Assembly: GCA_964057225.1 (NCBI GenBank) | Contig: CAXKVF010000073.1 | Location: 930,001-994,000 of the forward strand | Origin: Auanema rhodensis | Taxonomy: Eukaryota; Nematoda; Chromadorea; Rhabditida; Rhabditidae | Direction: 5' to 3' | Length of the DNA stretch: 64,000 nt | Part shown: positions 38,376 through 48,600 of the stretch, piece after piece | How the letters are laid out: each line of letters begins with the position of its first letter | How positions within the stretch are numbered: the stretch's first letter is position 1 | Notes under the pieces: generated by a model | The model's input: the letters and a program-made list of their open reading frames with translations, nothing else | What the model was told of the DNA's origin: nothing | Database searches by the model: none | Translations under genes and position numbers: made by a program

Positions 38376-41078
38376 ATGAGTGAGGAACTGGATATCGAAA
38401 TGAACGAGGTAAGACTACCTTTTAATTTTGATAAATTTGAGAGTAATATAGATAACATTTTATCTTTTGCTCAAAGTTTGATTTTAAATCATACTAAAAC
38501 CGGTTGTAGACCAAGAGTCGAAGCCGAGAAAAATCTAGCTAAAATAGCTAAGAATTTAAAAATCTCTAGTTCTGAAATAAAAAGTTTTCAAAAAGAGATT
38601 GATTTGTTAAATCAGATCCACAACATCTGTGATTCTAACAATGATAATGTTTTGATTAAAATTGAAAATTTGATTAATCATAATATTAAACATGATTTTT
38701 TACAGGTTGAACAAGTAACCGATAAAAAATTTATGAATCTGTCAATTACAGATAGTGAAAAAGGTTCGTTAGTAAATTCTAAACTGAATAAATCCTTTTC
38801 TTCTTTACAGCTGAAGAGCTCAGCAAGAAAGAACGAACTTTACAGCCAGGAGTGCAGTTATCAGGGTAAGTCCTTTTACGATATTGCAAAACTCATGAAA
38901 ACCCAGTTACTACCTGAGGTTGAGGCTTATAAGGGTGGATCGTATAGTGAATTCGTTGATTTCACAGAACGATTTAACTATAAATACCCAGATGATGTTT
39001 TTTCTCAACGTGAAAAAAAACTTTTATTCATCAATAAACTCCAAGGCGAGATCAGAAATCGCTATAGAGAGTTACCTGAAGCCATAAAGCAAAGTTCCTT
39101 AGATGTCATAGTGAACAGTTTACGTAGAGAGTCAACCGTTTCACAAAGACAGGGAAGAATGCAGGCTACTGAAAACTTGAAAAGTTTGAAATGGAATAGA
39201 TCCCAGTCGTTAGTAAATTACTGCGATGAGTTAGAAAAACTGACTCAACTGGCTAATCCAGATTTAATTCCTGGTTTATTATCGTTCGAAAGAGCAAATA
39301 AACTGTACCAAGAACTTTGTAATTGTTCTTGTGGAGTTTCCATCCTTGAAAAAATAGAGGATGAGGAGGACGAAGAAATTTACGAAAAAGTAAAACAAAT
39401 CGCCCTCAGATGTGAACGAAATAAGTTAACTCGTTCAATCAATCAATCCAATGAATCCGAGCAGAAACAAAACTTGAGCCGGAAACATTATCCACATATC
39501 TCCGATGAGAGAAGAGTGAGAAACACTAATAATAATGAAATTATTTGTGTGAACTGTAATAAAAAAGGACATACTGCAAACGTATGTTTTAAAAGACAAA
39601 ATGAGAGAATAGAGAATGAAAGTAGACTTAATACTCCTCGAGAACCACCCAGCATTAACAGAAAAGCTGAGAGTTGGAATCGAGCAATCCAAATCACTTC
39701 AAGTGATTTGAGAAACCCCCCATTGTTTGGTAAACCAGCATTAGGGAGAATGACTTTATGTCAAGTCCATATGCATGATGCATTACTAGATACTGGATCG
39801 CAAATTTCGGTCATCAGTTCATCATTGCTAGTTCGAGTAATCGATTCGTTGAAACAAAAAAAAATCAACGCAGATGAAAGAATAGTGGAATTACCATGGA
39901 CTAATAAAAAGTTCATAGTTAACGCATCAGGTGATCAAATGCATTTTGTTGGCGCCGTGCGAATGTCTGTTTTGTGTGATGAAAACCACAAAGAGGCAAT
40001 TGTTGACTTTTTAGTCAGCAAAAACAAAGAAAATCAAATGATATTGGGTACAAATTGTTTGAATTCTTTAGACATATGCTTGAAGTTCAATAAAACTCAA
40101 GCAATGACTTTAAAAAGAGTGTATTTACCTCCTTTTTCGCAAAATCAAGTGTTAGTTTCTTGTGACGCGATTTCAATAAAAAGAGAAATGTTTTTTAACG
40201 CTCTTACTGCTGTTGCAGTTTCGGGAATATATCCCATCAGAGATAATATATCAACCGTGAATTTACATAATAACACGGACAACCCTGTGATAATTAAGGC
40301 AGGAGAATTTATAGGTCACTGGAGATCTGGTTTTGAAACAATAGAGCCGAATCCAGCGATAAAAAAGATCAGTTTGAGAGAAAAACCTGAACACGAATGC
40401 GAAATACAGCATCAGGACTCTTACCGATTGGATAAACGAACTTTTGAGAGTCAAAAGTTTAAAGCTCCTAATTTGGGGTTAGTTAAAAATAATGTGCAGG
40501 TTGCTCTAAATGAAGCCGACCTAACACATACTGATATGGTCACAAAACCAATCAGACAGAAAGTTCGACCTGTTCCTATTAGAGTCAGGAACGGATTTAA
40601 GAAGGTTTTCAAAAATCTTCTAAACAAGAGAATGAATGGACCTAGCAATAGTGCTATGGCTCTTCCTATTGTTTCAAAAGAAGATAAAAATAGGAATGAT
40701 AAAACCAAAAAAAGGTTTAAATCATACTATGATAAAAAGAGTGAGAAAAAATCCGATTCACCAAAAATAAGTGATCGAGTTTTCATTAAAATACCTTTTG
40801 AAAAAAGAGGTGATCCGAATAAGAAACAAGCTTTCGATTTTCGAGGACCGTACAGAGTGATATCAGAATATAACACTTCTGCATTTATTAATGAACTAGA
40901 GGAGAACAAAAAACCTTTAAAAGTTCAAACAGACTTACTATACAAAATTCCTGACCAATTGGGAATAGTAACTGTTAAAACAAAACGTAATAGAAAAAAA
41001 ATTACGTGTAATCATATCTGTGAAAGTTTTTCCTTTAATGAAGAGATTTTACTTCTCGAGGACGAGAATTTTTTGTAG
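38376..41078 (+). CDS. Gag-protease polyprotein fused in frame to an integrase C-terminal remnant
   Basis: One ORF of 900 residues. The first ATG after the leader begins it, and the TAG at 41076 overlaps the purine tract. Residues 1-160 are lysine-rich and unassigned. About 170-350 resembles the Gag capsid-like core of Ty3/Gypsy elements, with an acidic stretch at 326-338. A CCHC zinc knuckle follows with C391, C394, H399 and C404 (CX2CX4HX4C), for RNA binding. An aspartic protease has its active site D472-T473-G474 and a later ILG at 556-558. Residues 715-766 look like the very start of reverse transcriptase (KPIRQ at 724, ALPIV at 762). From about 767 the protein switches to the integrase C-terminal region: a basic helix (774-792) and a GPY/F-type domain with G824-P825-Y826. 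The RT palm with its catalytic aspartates, RNase H and the integrase zinc and DDE domains are absent. The product could form particles and cleave itself but cannot copy or integrate DNA. Gag and protease share one frame without a frameshift. The reading frame across the join is intact. Confidence 0.92.
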   Translation: MSEELDIEMNEVRLPFNFDKFESNIDNILSFAQSLILNHTKTGCRPRVEAEKNLAKIAKNLKISSSEIKSFQKEIDLLNQIHNICDSNNDNVLIKIENLINHNIKHDFLQVEQVTDKKFMNLSITDSEKGSLVNSKLNKSFSSLQLKSSARKNELYSQECSYQGKSFYDIAKLMKTQLLPEVEAYKGGSYSEFVDFTERFNYKYPDDVFSQREKKLLFINKLQGEIRNRYRELPEAIKQSSLDVIVNSLRRESTVSQRQGRMQATENLKSLKWNRSQSLVNYCDELEKLTQLANPDLIPGLLSFERANKLYQELCNCSCGVSILEKIEDEEDEEIYEKVKQIALRCERNKLTRSINQSNESEQKQNLSRKHYPHISDERRVRNTNNNEIICVNCNKKGHTANVCFKRQNERIENESRLNTPREPPSINRKAESWNRAIQITSSDLRNPPLFGKPALGRMTLCQVHMHDALLDTGSQISVISSSLLVRVIDSLKQKKINADERIVELPWTNKKFIVNASGDQMHFVGAVRMSVLCDENHKEAIVDFLVSKNKENQMILGTNCLNSLDICLKFNKTQAMTLKRVYLPPFSQNQVLVSCDAISIKREMFFNALTAVAVSGIYPIRDNISTVNLHNNTDNPVIIKAGEFIGHWRSGFETIEPNPAIKKISLREKPEHECEIQHQDSYRLDKRTFESQKFKAPNLGLVKNNVQVALNEADLTHTDMVTKPIRQKVRPVPIRVRNGFKKVFKNLLNKRMNGPSNSAMALPIVSKEDKNRNDKTKKRFKSYYDKKSEKKSDSPKISDRVFIKIPFEKRGDPNKKQAFDFRGPYRVISEYNTSAFINELEENKKPLKVQTDLLYKIPDQLGIVTVKTKRNRKKITCNHICESFSFNEEILLLEDENFL

Positions 41079-41086
41079 GACGGGGA
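41077..41086 (+). promoter_or_regulatory. Polypurine tract for plus-strand priming
   Basis: AGGACGGGGA directly precedes the TGTCG of the 3' LTR and overlaps the stop codon of the ORF by two bases. Nine of ten bases are purines. The position is exactly where LTR elements place the plus-strand primer. Confidence 0.75.
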
Positions 41087-41565
41087 TGTCGCAGTTGGCT
41101 ATAGTTACCCACCTATGTTTCATGTGCTATATAACGTATAGTTATTCACAAACACTCTGTTGAGTACGTTAAACATTATATTATCTTGAGAAGTATGTAA
41201 AACATTGATAAAACCTATATCATATAAAATCACATACTTAACTACATATAGTTAACTACATGAATATAGTACAGTTGAATTTGTCTTGCAACGACAAGCA
41301 CGAATATATCATTCTTATTTCATTTAGACAAGTTCTAACAAAGTTACAACTTTGGGCATGTTGCCAAGATCAACTACCGTAATCAGATTATCAAGCATGC
41401 ACATCTAAGAGTAGTGATAAGATCAATTGTTCACCTAAAATTGTTGATATAAGATATTTGTGATATATTTTAATCAGTTTAAGTCTCTCTTTTATTTTCT
41501 AATTTTTTAATAAATTCTTTTATTTTTTTCTTTTTTTTTCTTTTTTATTATACAGTCTTTTGACT
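41087..41565 (+). repeat. 3' long terminal repeat
   Basis: 479 bp, from TGTCGCAG to TTTTGACT. Compared with the 5' LTR it lacks four bases near 41244-41250 and has C instead of T at 41432. It carries the second copies of the TATA-like box (41128), the GTATA hairpin (41131-41145), the paired hairpins and the AATAAA (41509). It ends directly at the second GCAC. Confidence 0.95.
41131..41145 (+). other. GTATA-loop hairpin in the 3' LTR
   Basis: ATAAC-GTATA-GTTAT, identical to the 5' LTR copy at 37508-37522. This copy would lie near the 3' end of the genomic RNA. Confidence 0.5.
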
Positions 41566-41569
41566 GCAC
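41566..41569 (+). repeat. Target-site duplication, right copy (GCAC)
   Basis: GCAC follows the 3' LTR and repeats the four bases before the 5' LTR. After it the satellite monomer continues in phase with ATCACGTG. Confidence 0.85.
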
Positions 41570-44500
41570 ATCACGTGTACATTTAATTAGCATAAATTAA
41601 AGTTCACGTAAATTTCAAAGTCATGGTTACCATGCACCAATATCAATAAAAATTTGTTTTTAGACTAATATGGACATGAGGAATCTAATTTTGAAAACCG
41701 CATCTCTTTATCTTTCACGTGAAGCGAGTTACATACCAAGTGCACATCACGTGTACATTTAATTAGCATAAATTAAAGTTCACGTAAATTTCAAAGTCAT
41801 GGTTACCATGAACCAATATCAATAAAAATTTGTTTTTAGACTAATATGGACATGGGGAATCTAATTTTGAAAACCGCATCTCTTTATCTTTCACGTGAAG
41901 CGAGTTACATACCAAGTGCACATCACGTGTATTATTTAATTAGCATAAATTAAAGTTCACGTAAATTTCAAAGTCATGGTTACCATGAACTAATATCAAT
42001 AAAAATTTGTTTTTAGACTAATATGGACATGGGGAATCTAATTTTGAAAACCGCATCTCTTTATCTTTCACGTGAAGCGAGTTACATACCAAGTGCACAT
42101 CACGTGTATTATTTAATTAGCATAAATTAAAGTTCACGTAAATTTCAAAGTCATGGTTACCATGAACTAATATCAATAAAAATTTGTTTTTAGACTAATA
42201 TGGACATGGGGAATCTAATTTTGAAAACCGCATCTCTTTATCTTTCACGTGAAGCGAGTTACATACCAAGTGCACATCACGTGTACATTTAATTAGCATA
42301 AATTAAAGTTCACGTAAATTTCAAAGTCATGGTTACCATGAACCAATATCAATAAAAATTTGTTTTTAGACTAATATGGACATGGGGAATCTAATTTTGA
42401 AAACCGCATCTCTTTATCTTTCACGTGAAGCGAGTTACATACCAAGTGCACATCACGTGTACATTTAATTAGCATAAATTAAAGTTCACGTAAATTTCAA
42501 AGTCATGGTTACCATGAACCAATATCAATAAAAATTTGTTTTTAGACTAATATGGACATGGGGAATCTAATTTTGAAAACCGCATCTCTTTATCTTTCAC
42601 GTGGAGCGAGTTACATACCAAGTGCACATCACGTGTACATTTAATTAGCATAAATTAAAGTTCACGTAAATTTCAAAGTCATGGTTACCATGCACCAATA
42701 TCAATAAAAATTTGTTTTTAGACTAATATGGACATGGGGAATCTAATTTTGAAAACCGCATCTCTTTATCTTTCACGTGAAGCGAGTTACATACCAAGTG
42801 CACATCACGTGTACATTTAATTAGCATAAATTAAAGTTCACGTAATTTTCAAAGTCATGGTTACCATGAACCAATATCAATAAAAATTTGTTTTTAGACT
42901 AATATGGACATGGGGAATCTAATTTTGAAAACCGCATCTCTTCATCTTTCACGTGAAGCGAGTTACATTCCAAGTGCACATCACGTGTACATTTAATTAG
43001 CATAAATTAAAGTTCACGTAAATTTCAAAGTCATGGTTACCATGCACCAATATCAATAAAAATTTGTTTTTAGACTAATATGGACATGGGGAATCTAATT
43101 TTGAAAACCGCATCTCTTTTTCTTTCACGTGAAGCGAGTTACATACCAAGTGCACATCACGTGTACATTTAATTAGCATAAATTAAAGTTCACGTAAATT
43201 TCAAAGTCATGGTTACCATGCACCAATATCAATAAAAATTTGTTTTTAGACTAATATGGACATGGGGAATCTAATTTTGAAAACCGCATCTCTTTATCTT
43301 TCACGTGAAGCGAGTTACATACCAAGTGCACATCACGTGTACAATTAATTAGCATAAATTAAAGTTCACGTAAATTTCAAAGTCATGGTTACCATGAAGC
43401 AATATCAATAAAAATTTGTTTTTAGACTAATATGGACATGGGGAATCTAATTTTGAAAACCACATCTCTTTATCTTTCACGTGAAGCGAGTTACATACCA
43501 AGTGCACATCACGTGTACATTTAATTAGCATAAATTAAAGTTCACGTAAATTTCAAAGTCATGGTTACCATGAACCAATATCAATAAAAATTTGTTTTTA
43601 GACTAATATGGACATGGGGAATCTAATTTTGAAAACCGCATCTCTTTATCTTTCACGTGAAGCGAGTTACATACCAAGTGCACATCACGTGTACATTTAA
43701 TTAGCATAAATTAAAGTTCACGTAAATTTCAAAGTCATGGTTACCATGAACTAATATCAATAAAAATTTGTTTTTAGACTAATATGGACATGGGGAATCT
43801 AATTTTGAAAACCGCATCTCTTTATCTTTCACGTGAAGCGAGTTACATACCAAGTGCACATCACGTGTACATTTAATTAGCATAAATTAAAGTTCACGTA
43901 AATTTCAAAGTCATGGTTACCATGAACCAATATCAATAAAAATTTGTTTTTAGACTAATATGGACATGGGGAATCTAATTTTGAAAACCGCATCTCTTTA
44001 TCTTTCACGTGAAGCGAGTTACATACCAAGTGCACATCACGTGTACAATTAATTAGCATAAATTAAAGTTCACGTAAATTTCAAAGTCATGGTTACCATG
44101 AAGCAATATCAATAAAATTTGTTTTTAGACTAATATGGACATGGGGAATCTAATTTTGAAAACCACATCTCTTTATCTTTCACGTGAAGCGAGTTACATA
44201 CCAAGTGCACATCACGTGTACATTTAATTAGCATAAATTAAAGTTCACGTAAATTTCAAAGTCATGGTTACCATGAACCAATATCAATAAAAATTTGTTT
44301 TTAGACTAATATGGACATGGGGAATCTAATTTTGAAAACCGCATCTCTTTATCTTTCACGTGAAGCGAGTTACATACCAAGTGCACATCACGTGTACATT
44401 TAATTAGCATAAATTAAAGTTCACGTAAATTTCAAAGTCATGGTTACCATGAACTAATATCAATAAAAATTTGTTTTTAGACTAATATGGACATGGGGAA

Positions 44501-45640
44501 TCTAATTTTGAAAACCGCATCTCTTTATCTTTCACGTGAAGCGAGTTACATACCAAGTGCACATCACGTGTACATTTAATTAGCATAAATTAAAGTTCAC
44601 GTAAATTTCAAAGTCATGGTTACCATGAACCAATATCAATAAAAATTTGTTTTTAGACTAATATGGACATGGGGAATCTAATTTTGAAAACCGCATCTCT
44701 TTATCTTTCACGTGAAGCGAGTTACATACCAAGTGCACATCACGTGTACATTTAATTAGCATAAATTAAAGTTCACGTAAATTTCAAAGTCATGGTTACC
44801 ATGAACCAATATCAATAAAAATTTGTTTTTAGACTAATATGGACATGGGGAATCTAATTTTGAAAACCGCATCTCTTTATCTTTCACGTGAAGCGAGTTA
44901 CATACCAAGTGCACATCACGTGTACATTTAATTAGCATAAATTAAAGTTCACGTAAATTTCAAAGTCATGGTTACCATGCACCAATATCAATAAAAATTT
45001 GTTTTTAGACTAATATGGACATGGGGAATCTAATTTTGAAAACCGCATCTCTTTATCTTTCACGTGAAGCGAGTTACATACCAAGTGCACATCACGTGTA
45101 CATTTAATTAGCATAAATTAAAGTTCACGTAAATTTCAAATTCATGGTTACCATGAACCAATATCAATAAAAATTTGTTTTTAGACTAATATGGACATGG
45201 GGAATCTAATTTTGAAAACCGCATCTCTTTATCTTTCACGTGAAGCGAGTTACATACCAAGTGCACATCACGTGTACATTTAATTAGCATAAATTAAAGT
45301 TCACGTAAATTTCAAAGTCATGGTTACCATGCACCAATATCAATAAAATTTTGTTTTTAGACTAATATGGACATGGGGAATCTAATTTTGAAAACCGCAT
45401 CTCTTTATCTTTCACGTGAAGCGAGTTACATACCAAGTGCACATCACGTGTACAATTAATTAGCATAAATTAAAGTTCACGTAAATTTCAAAGTCATGGT
45501 TACCATGAAGCAATATCAATAAAAATTTGTTTTTAGACTAATATGGACATGGAGAATCTAATTTTGAAAACCGCATCTCTTTATCTTTCACGTGAAGCGA
45601 GTTACATACCAAGTGCACATCACGTGTACATTTAATTAGC

Positions 45641-48600
45641 ATGAATTAAAGTTCACGTAAATTTCAAAGTCATGGTTACCATGAAGCAATATCAATAAAA
45701 ATTTGTTTTTAGACTAATATGGACATGGGGAATCTAATTTTGAAAACCACATCTCTTTATCTTTCACGTGAAGCGAGTTACATACCAAGTGCACATCACG
45801 TGTACATTTAATTAGCATAAATTAAAGTTCACGTAAATTTCAAAGTCATGGTTACCATGAACCAATATCAATAAAAATTTGTTTTTAGACTAATATGGAC
45901 ATGGGGAATCTAATTTTGAAAACCGCATCTCTTTATCTTTCACGTGAAGCGAGTTACATACCAAGTGCACATCACGTGTACATTTAATTAGCATAAATTA
46001 AAGTTCACGTAAATTTCAAAGTCATGGTTACCATGAACTAATATCAATAAAAATTTGTTTTTAGACTAATATGGACATGGGGAATCTAATTTTGAAAACC
46101 GCATCTCTTTATCTTTCACGTGAAGCGAGTTACATACCAAGTGCACATCACGTGTACATTTAATTAGCATAAATTAAAGTTCACGTAAATTTCAAAGTCA
46201 TGGTTACCATGAACCAATATCAATAAAAATTTGTTTTTAGACTAATATGGACATGGGGAATCTAATTTTGAAAACCGCATCTCTTCATCTTTCACGTGAA
46301 GCGAGTTACATACCAAGTGCACATCACGTGTACATTTAATTAGCATAAATTAAAGTTCACGTAAATTTCAAAGTCATGGTTACCATGAACTAATATCAAT
46401 AAAAATTTGTTTTTAGACTAATATGGACATGGGGAATCTAATTTTGAAAACCGCATCTCTTTATCTTTCACGTGAAGCGAGTTACATACCAAGTGCACAT
46501 CACGTGTACATTTAATTAGCATAAATTAAAGTTCACGTAAATTTCAAAGTCATGGTTACCATGAACTAATATCAATAAAAATTTGTTTTTAGACTAATAT
46601 GGACATGGGGAATCTAATTTTGAAAATCGCATCTCTTTATCTTTCACGTGAAGCGAGTTACATACCAAGTGCACATCACGTGTACATTTAATTAGCATAA
46701 ATTAAAGTTCACGTAAATTTCAAAGTCATGGTTACCATGAACCAATATCAATAAAAATTTGTTTTTAGACTAATATGGACATGGGGAATCTAATTTTGAA
46801 AACCGCATCTCTTCATCTTTCACGTGAAGCGAGTTACATTCCAAGTGCACATCACGTGTACATTTAATTAGCATAAATTAAAGTTCACGTAAATTTCAAA
46901 GTCATGGTTACCATGCACCAATATCAATAAAAATTTGTTTTTAGACTAATATGGACATGGGGAATCTAATTTTGAAAACCGCATCTCTTTTTCTTTCACG
47001 TGAAGCGAGTTACATACCAAGTGCACATCACGTGTACATTTAATTAGCATAAATTAAAGTTCACGTAAATTTCAAAGTCATGGTTACCATGCACCAATAT
47101 CAATAAAAATTTGTTTTTAGACTAATATGGACATGGGGAATCTAATTTTGAAAACCACATCTCTTTATCTTTCACGTGAAGCGAGTTACATACCAAGTGC
47201 ACATCACGTGTACAATTAATTAGCATAAATTAAAGTTCACGTAAATTTCAAAGTCATGGTTACCATGAAGCAATATCAATAAAAATTTGTTTTTAGACTA
47301 ATATGGACATGGGGAATCTAATTTTGAAAACCACATCTCTTTATCTTTCACGTGAAGCGAGTTACATACCAAGTGCACATCACGTGTACATTTAATTAGC
47401 ATAAATTAAAGTTCACGTAAATTTCAAAGTCATGGTTACCATGAACCAATATCAATAAAAATTTGTTTTTAGACTAATATGGACATGGGGAATCTAATTT
47501 TGAAAACCGCATCTCTTTATCTTTCACGTGAAGCGAGTTACATACCAAGTGCACATCACGTGTACATTTAATTAGCATAAATTAAAGTTCACGTAAATTT
47601 CAAAGTCATGGTTACCATGAACTAATATCAATAAAAATTTGTTTTTAGACTAATATGGACATGGGGAATCTAATTTTGAAAACCGCATCTCTTTATCTTT
47701 CACGTGAAGCGAGTTACATACCAAGTGCACATCACGTGTACATTTAATTAGCATAAATTAAAGTTCACGTAAATTTCAAAGTCATGGTTACCATGAACCA
47801 ATATCAATAAAAATTTGTTTTTAGACTAATATGGACATGGGGAATCTAATTTTGAAAACCGCATCTCTTTATCTTTCACGTGAAGCGAGTTACATACCAA
47901 GTGCACATCACGTGTACAATTAATTAGCATAAATTAAAGTTCACGTAAATTTCAAAGTCATGGTTACCATGAAGCAATATCAATAAAATTTGTTTTTAGA
48001 CTAATATGGACATGGGGAATCTAATTTTGAAAACCACATCTCTTTATCTTTCACGTGAAGCGAGTTACATACCAAGTGCACATCACGTGTACATTTAATT
48101 AGCATAAATTAAAGTTCACGTAAATTTCAAAGTCATGGTTACCATGAACCAATATCAATAAAAATTTGTTTTTAGACTAATATGGACATGGGGAATCTAA
48201 TTTTGAAAACCGCATCTCTTTATCTTTCACGTGAAGCGAGTTACATACCAAGTGCACATCACGTGTACATTTAATTAGCATAAATTAAAGTTCACGTAAA
48301 TTTCAAAGTCATGGTTACCATGAACTAATATCAATAAAAATTTGTTTTTAGACTAATATGGACATGGGGAATCTAATTTTGAAAACCGCATCTCTTTATC
48401 TTTCACGTGAAGCGAGTTACATACCAAGTGCACATCACGTGTACATTTAATTAGCATAAATTAAAGTTCACGTAAATTTCAAAGTCATGGTTACCATGAA
48501 CCAATATCAATAAAAATTTGTTTTTAGACTAATATGGACATGGGGAATCTAATTTTGAAAACCGCATCTCTTTATCTTTCACGTGAAGCGAGTTACATAC

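Larger units (their letters stand above)
37464..41565 (+). mobile_element. Non-autonomous Ty3/Gypsy-like LTR retrotransposon with in-frame internal deletion
   Basis: A 4102-bp element inserted in a satellite monomer. It has a 483-bp 5' LTR, a primer-binding-like TGG start, a 429-bp leader, one 900-codon ORF, a purine tract and a 479-bp 3' LTR, flanked by a GCAC target duplication. Full-length members of the group encode Gag, protease, RT, RNase H and integrase. Here the RT, RNase H and integrase catalytic parts are absent, while the ORF stays open through the join near 40671. LTRs differ by one substitution and one 4-bp indel, so the insertion is recent. It probably needs proteins from a full-length relative to move. 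The family resemblance is to Cer1-like nematode elements, judged from the layout of Gag, zinc knuckle, DTG protease and GPY/F tail. That assignment comes from recognition, not a search. Confidence 0.93.

Noticed and set aside
38941-38947. A further CGTATAG inside the coding region
   Set aside because: The flanks (GGAT and TGAA) do not pair beyond the closing C-G, so it is not a member of the hairpin set and is probably chance.
39435-40909. Several 60-85-codon minus-strand ORFs within the gag-protease gene
   Set aside because: They are antisense shadows of the long plus-strand ORF, with hydrophobic composition typical of the complement of lysine-rich codons.
37464-41565. BEL/Pao assignment of the element
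   Set aside because: A GPY/F-type integrase tail near the end and the DTG protease context fit Ty3/Gypsy of the Cer1 kind better. Without the RT domain the call cannot be made firm.
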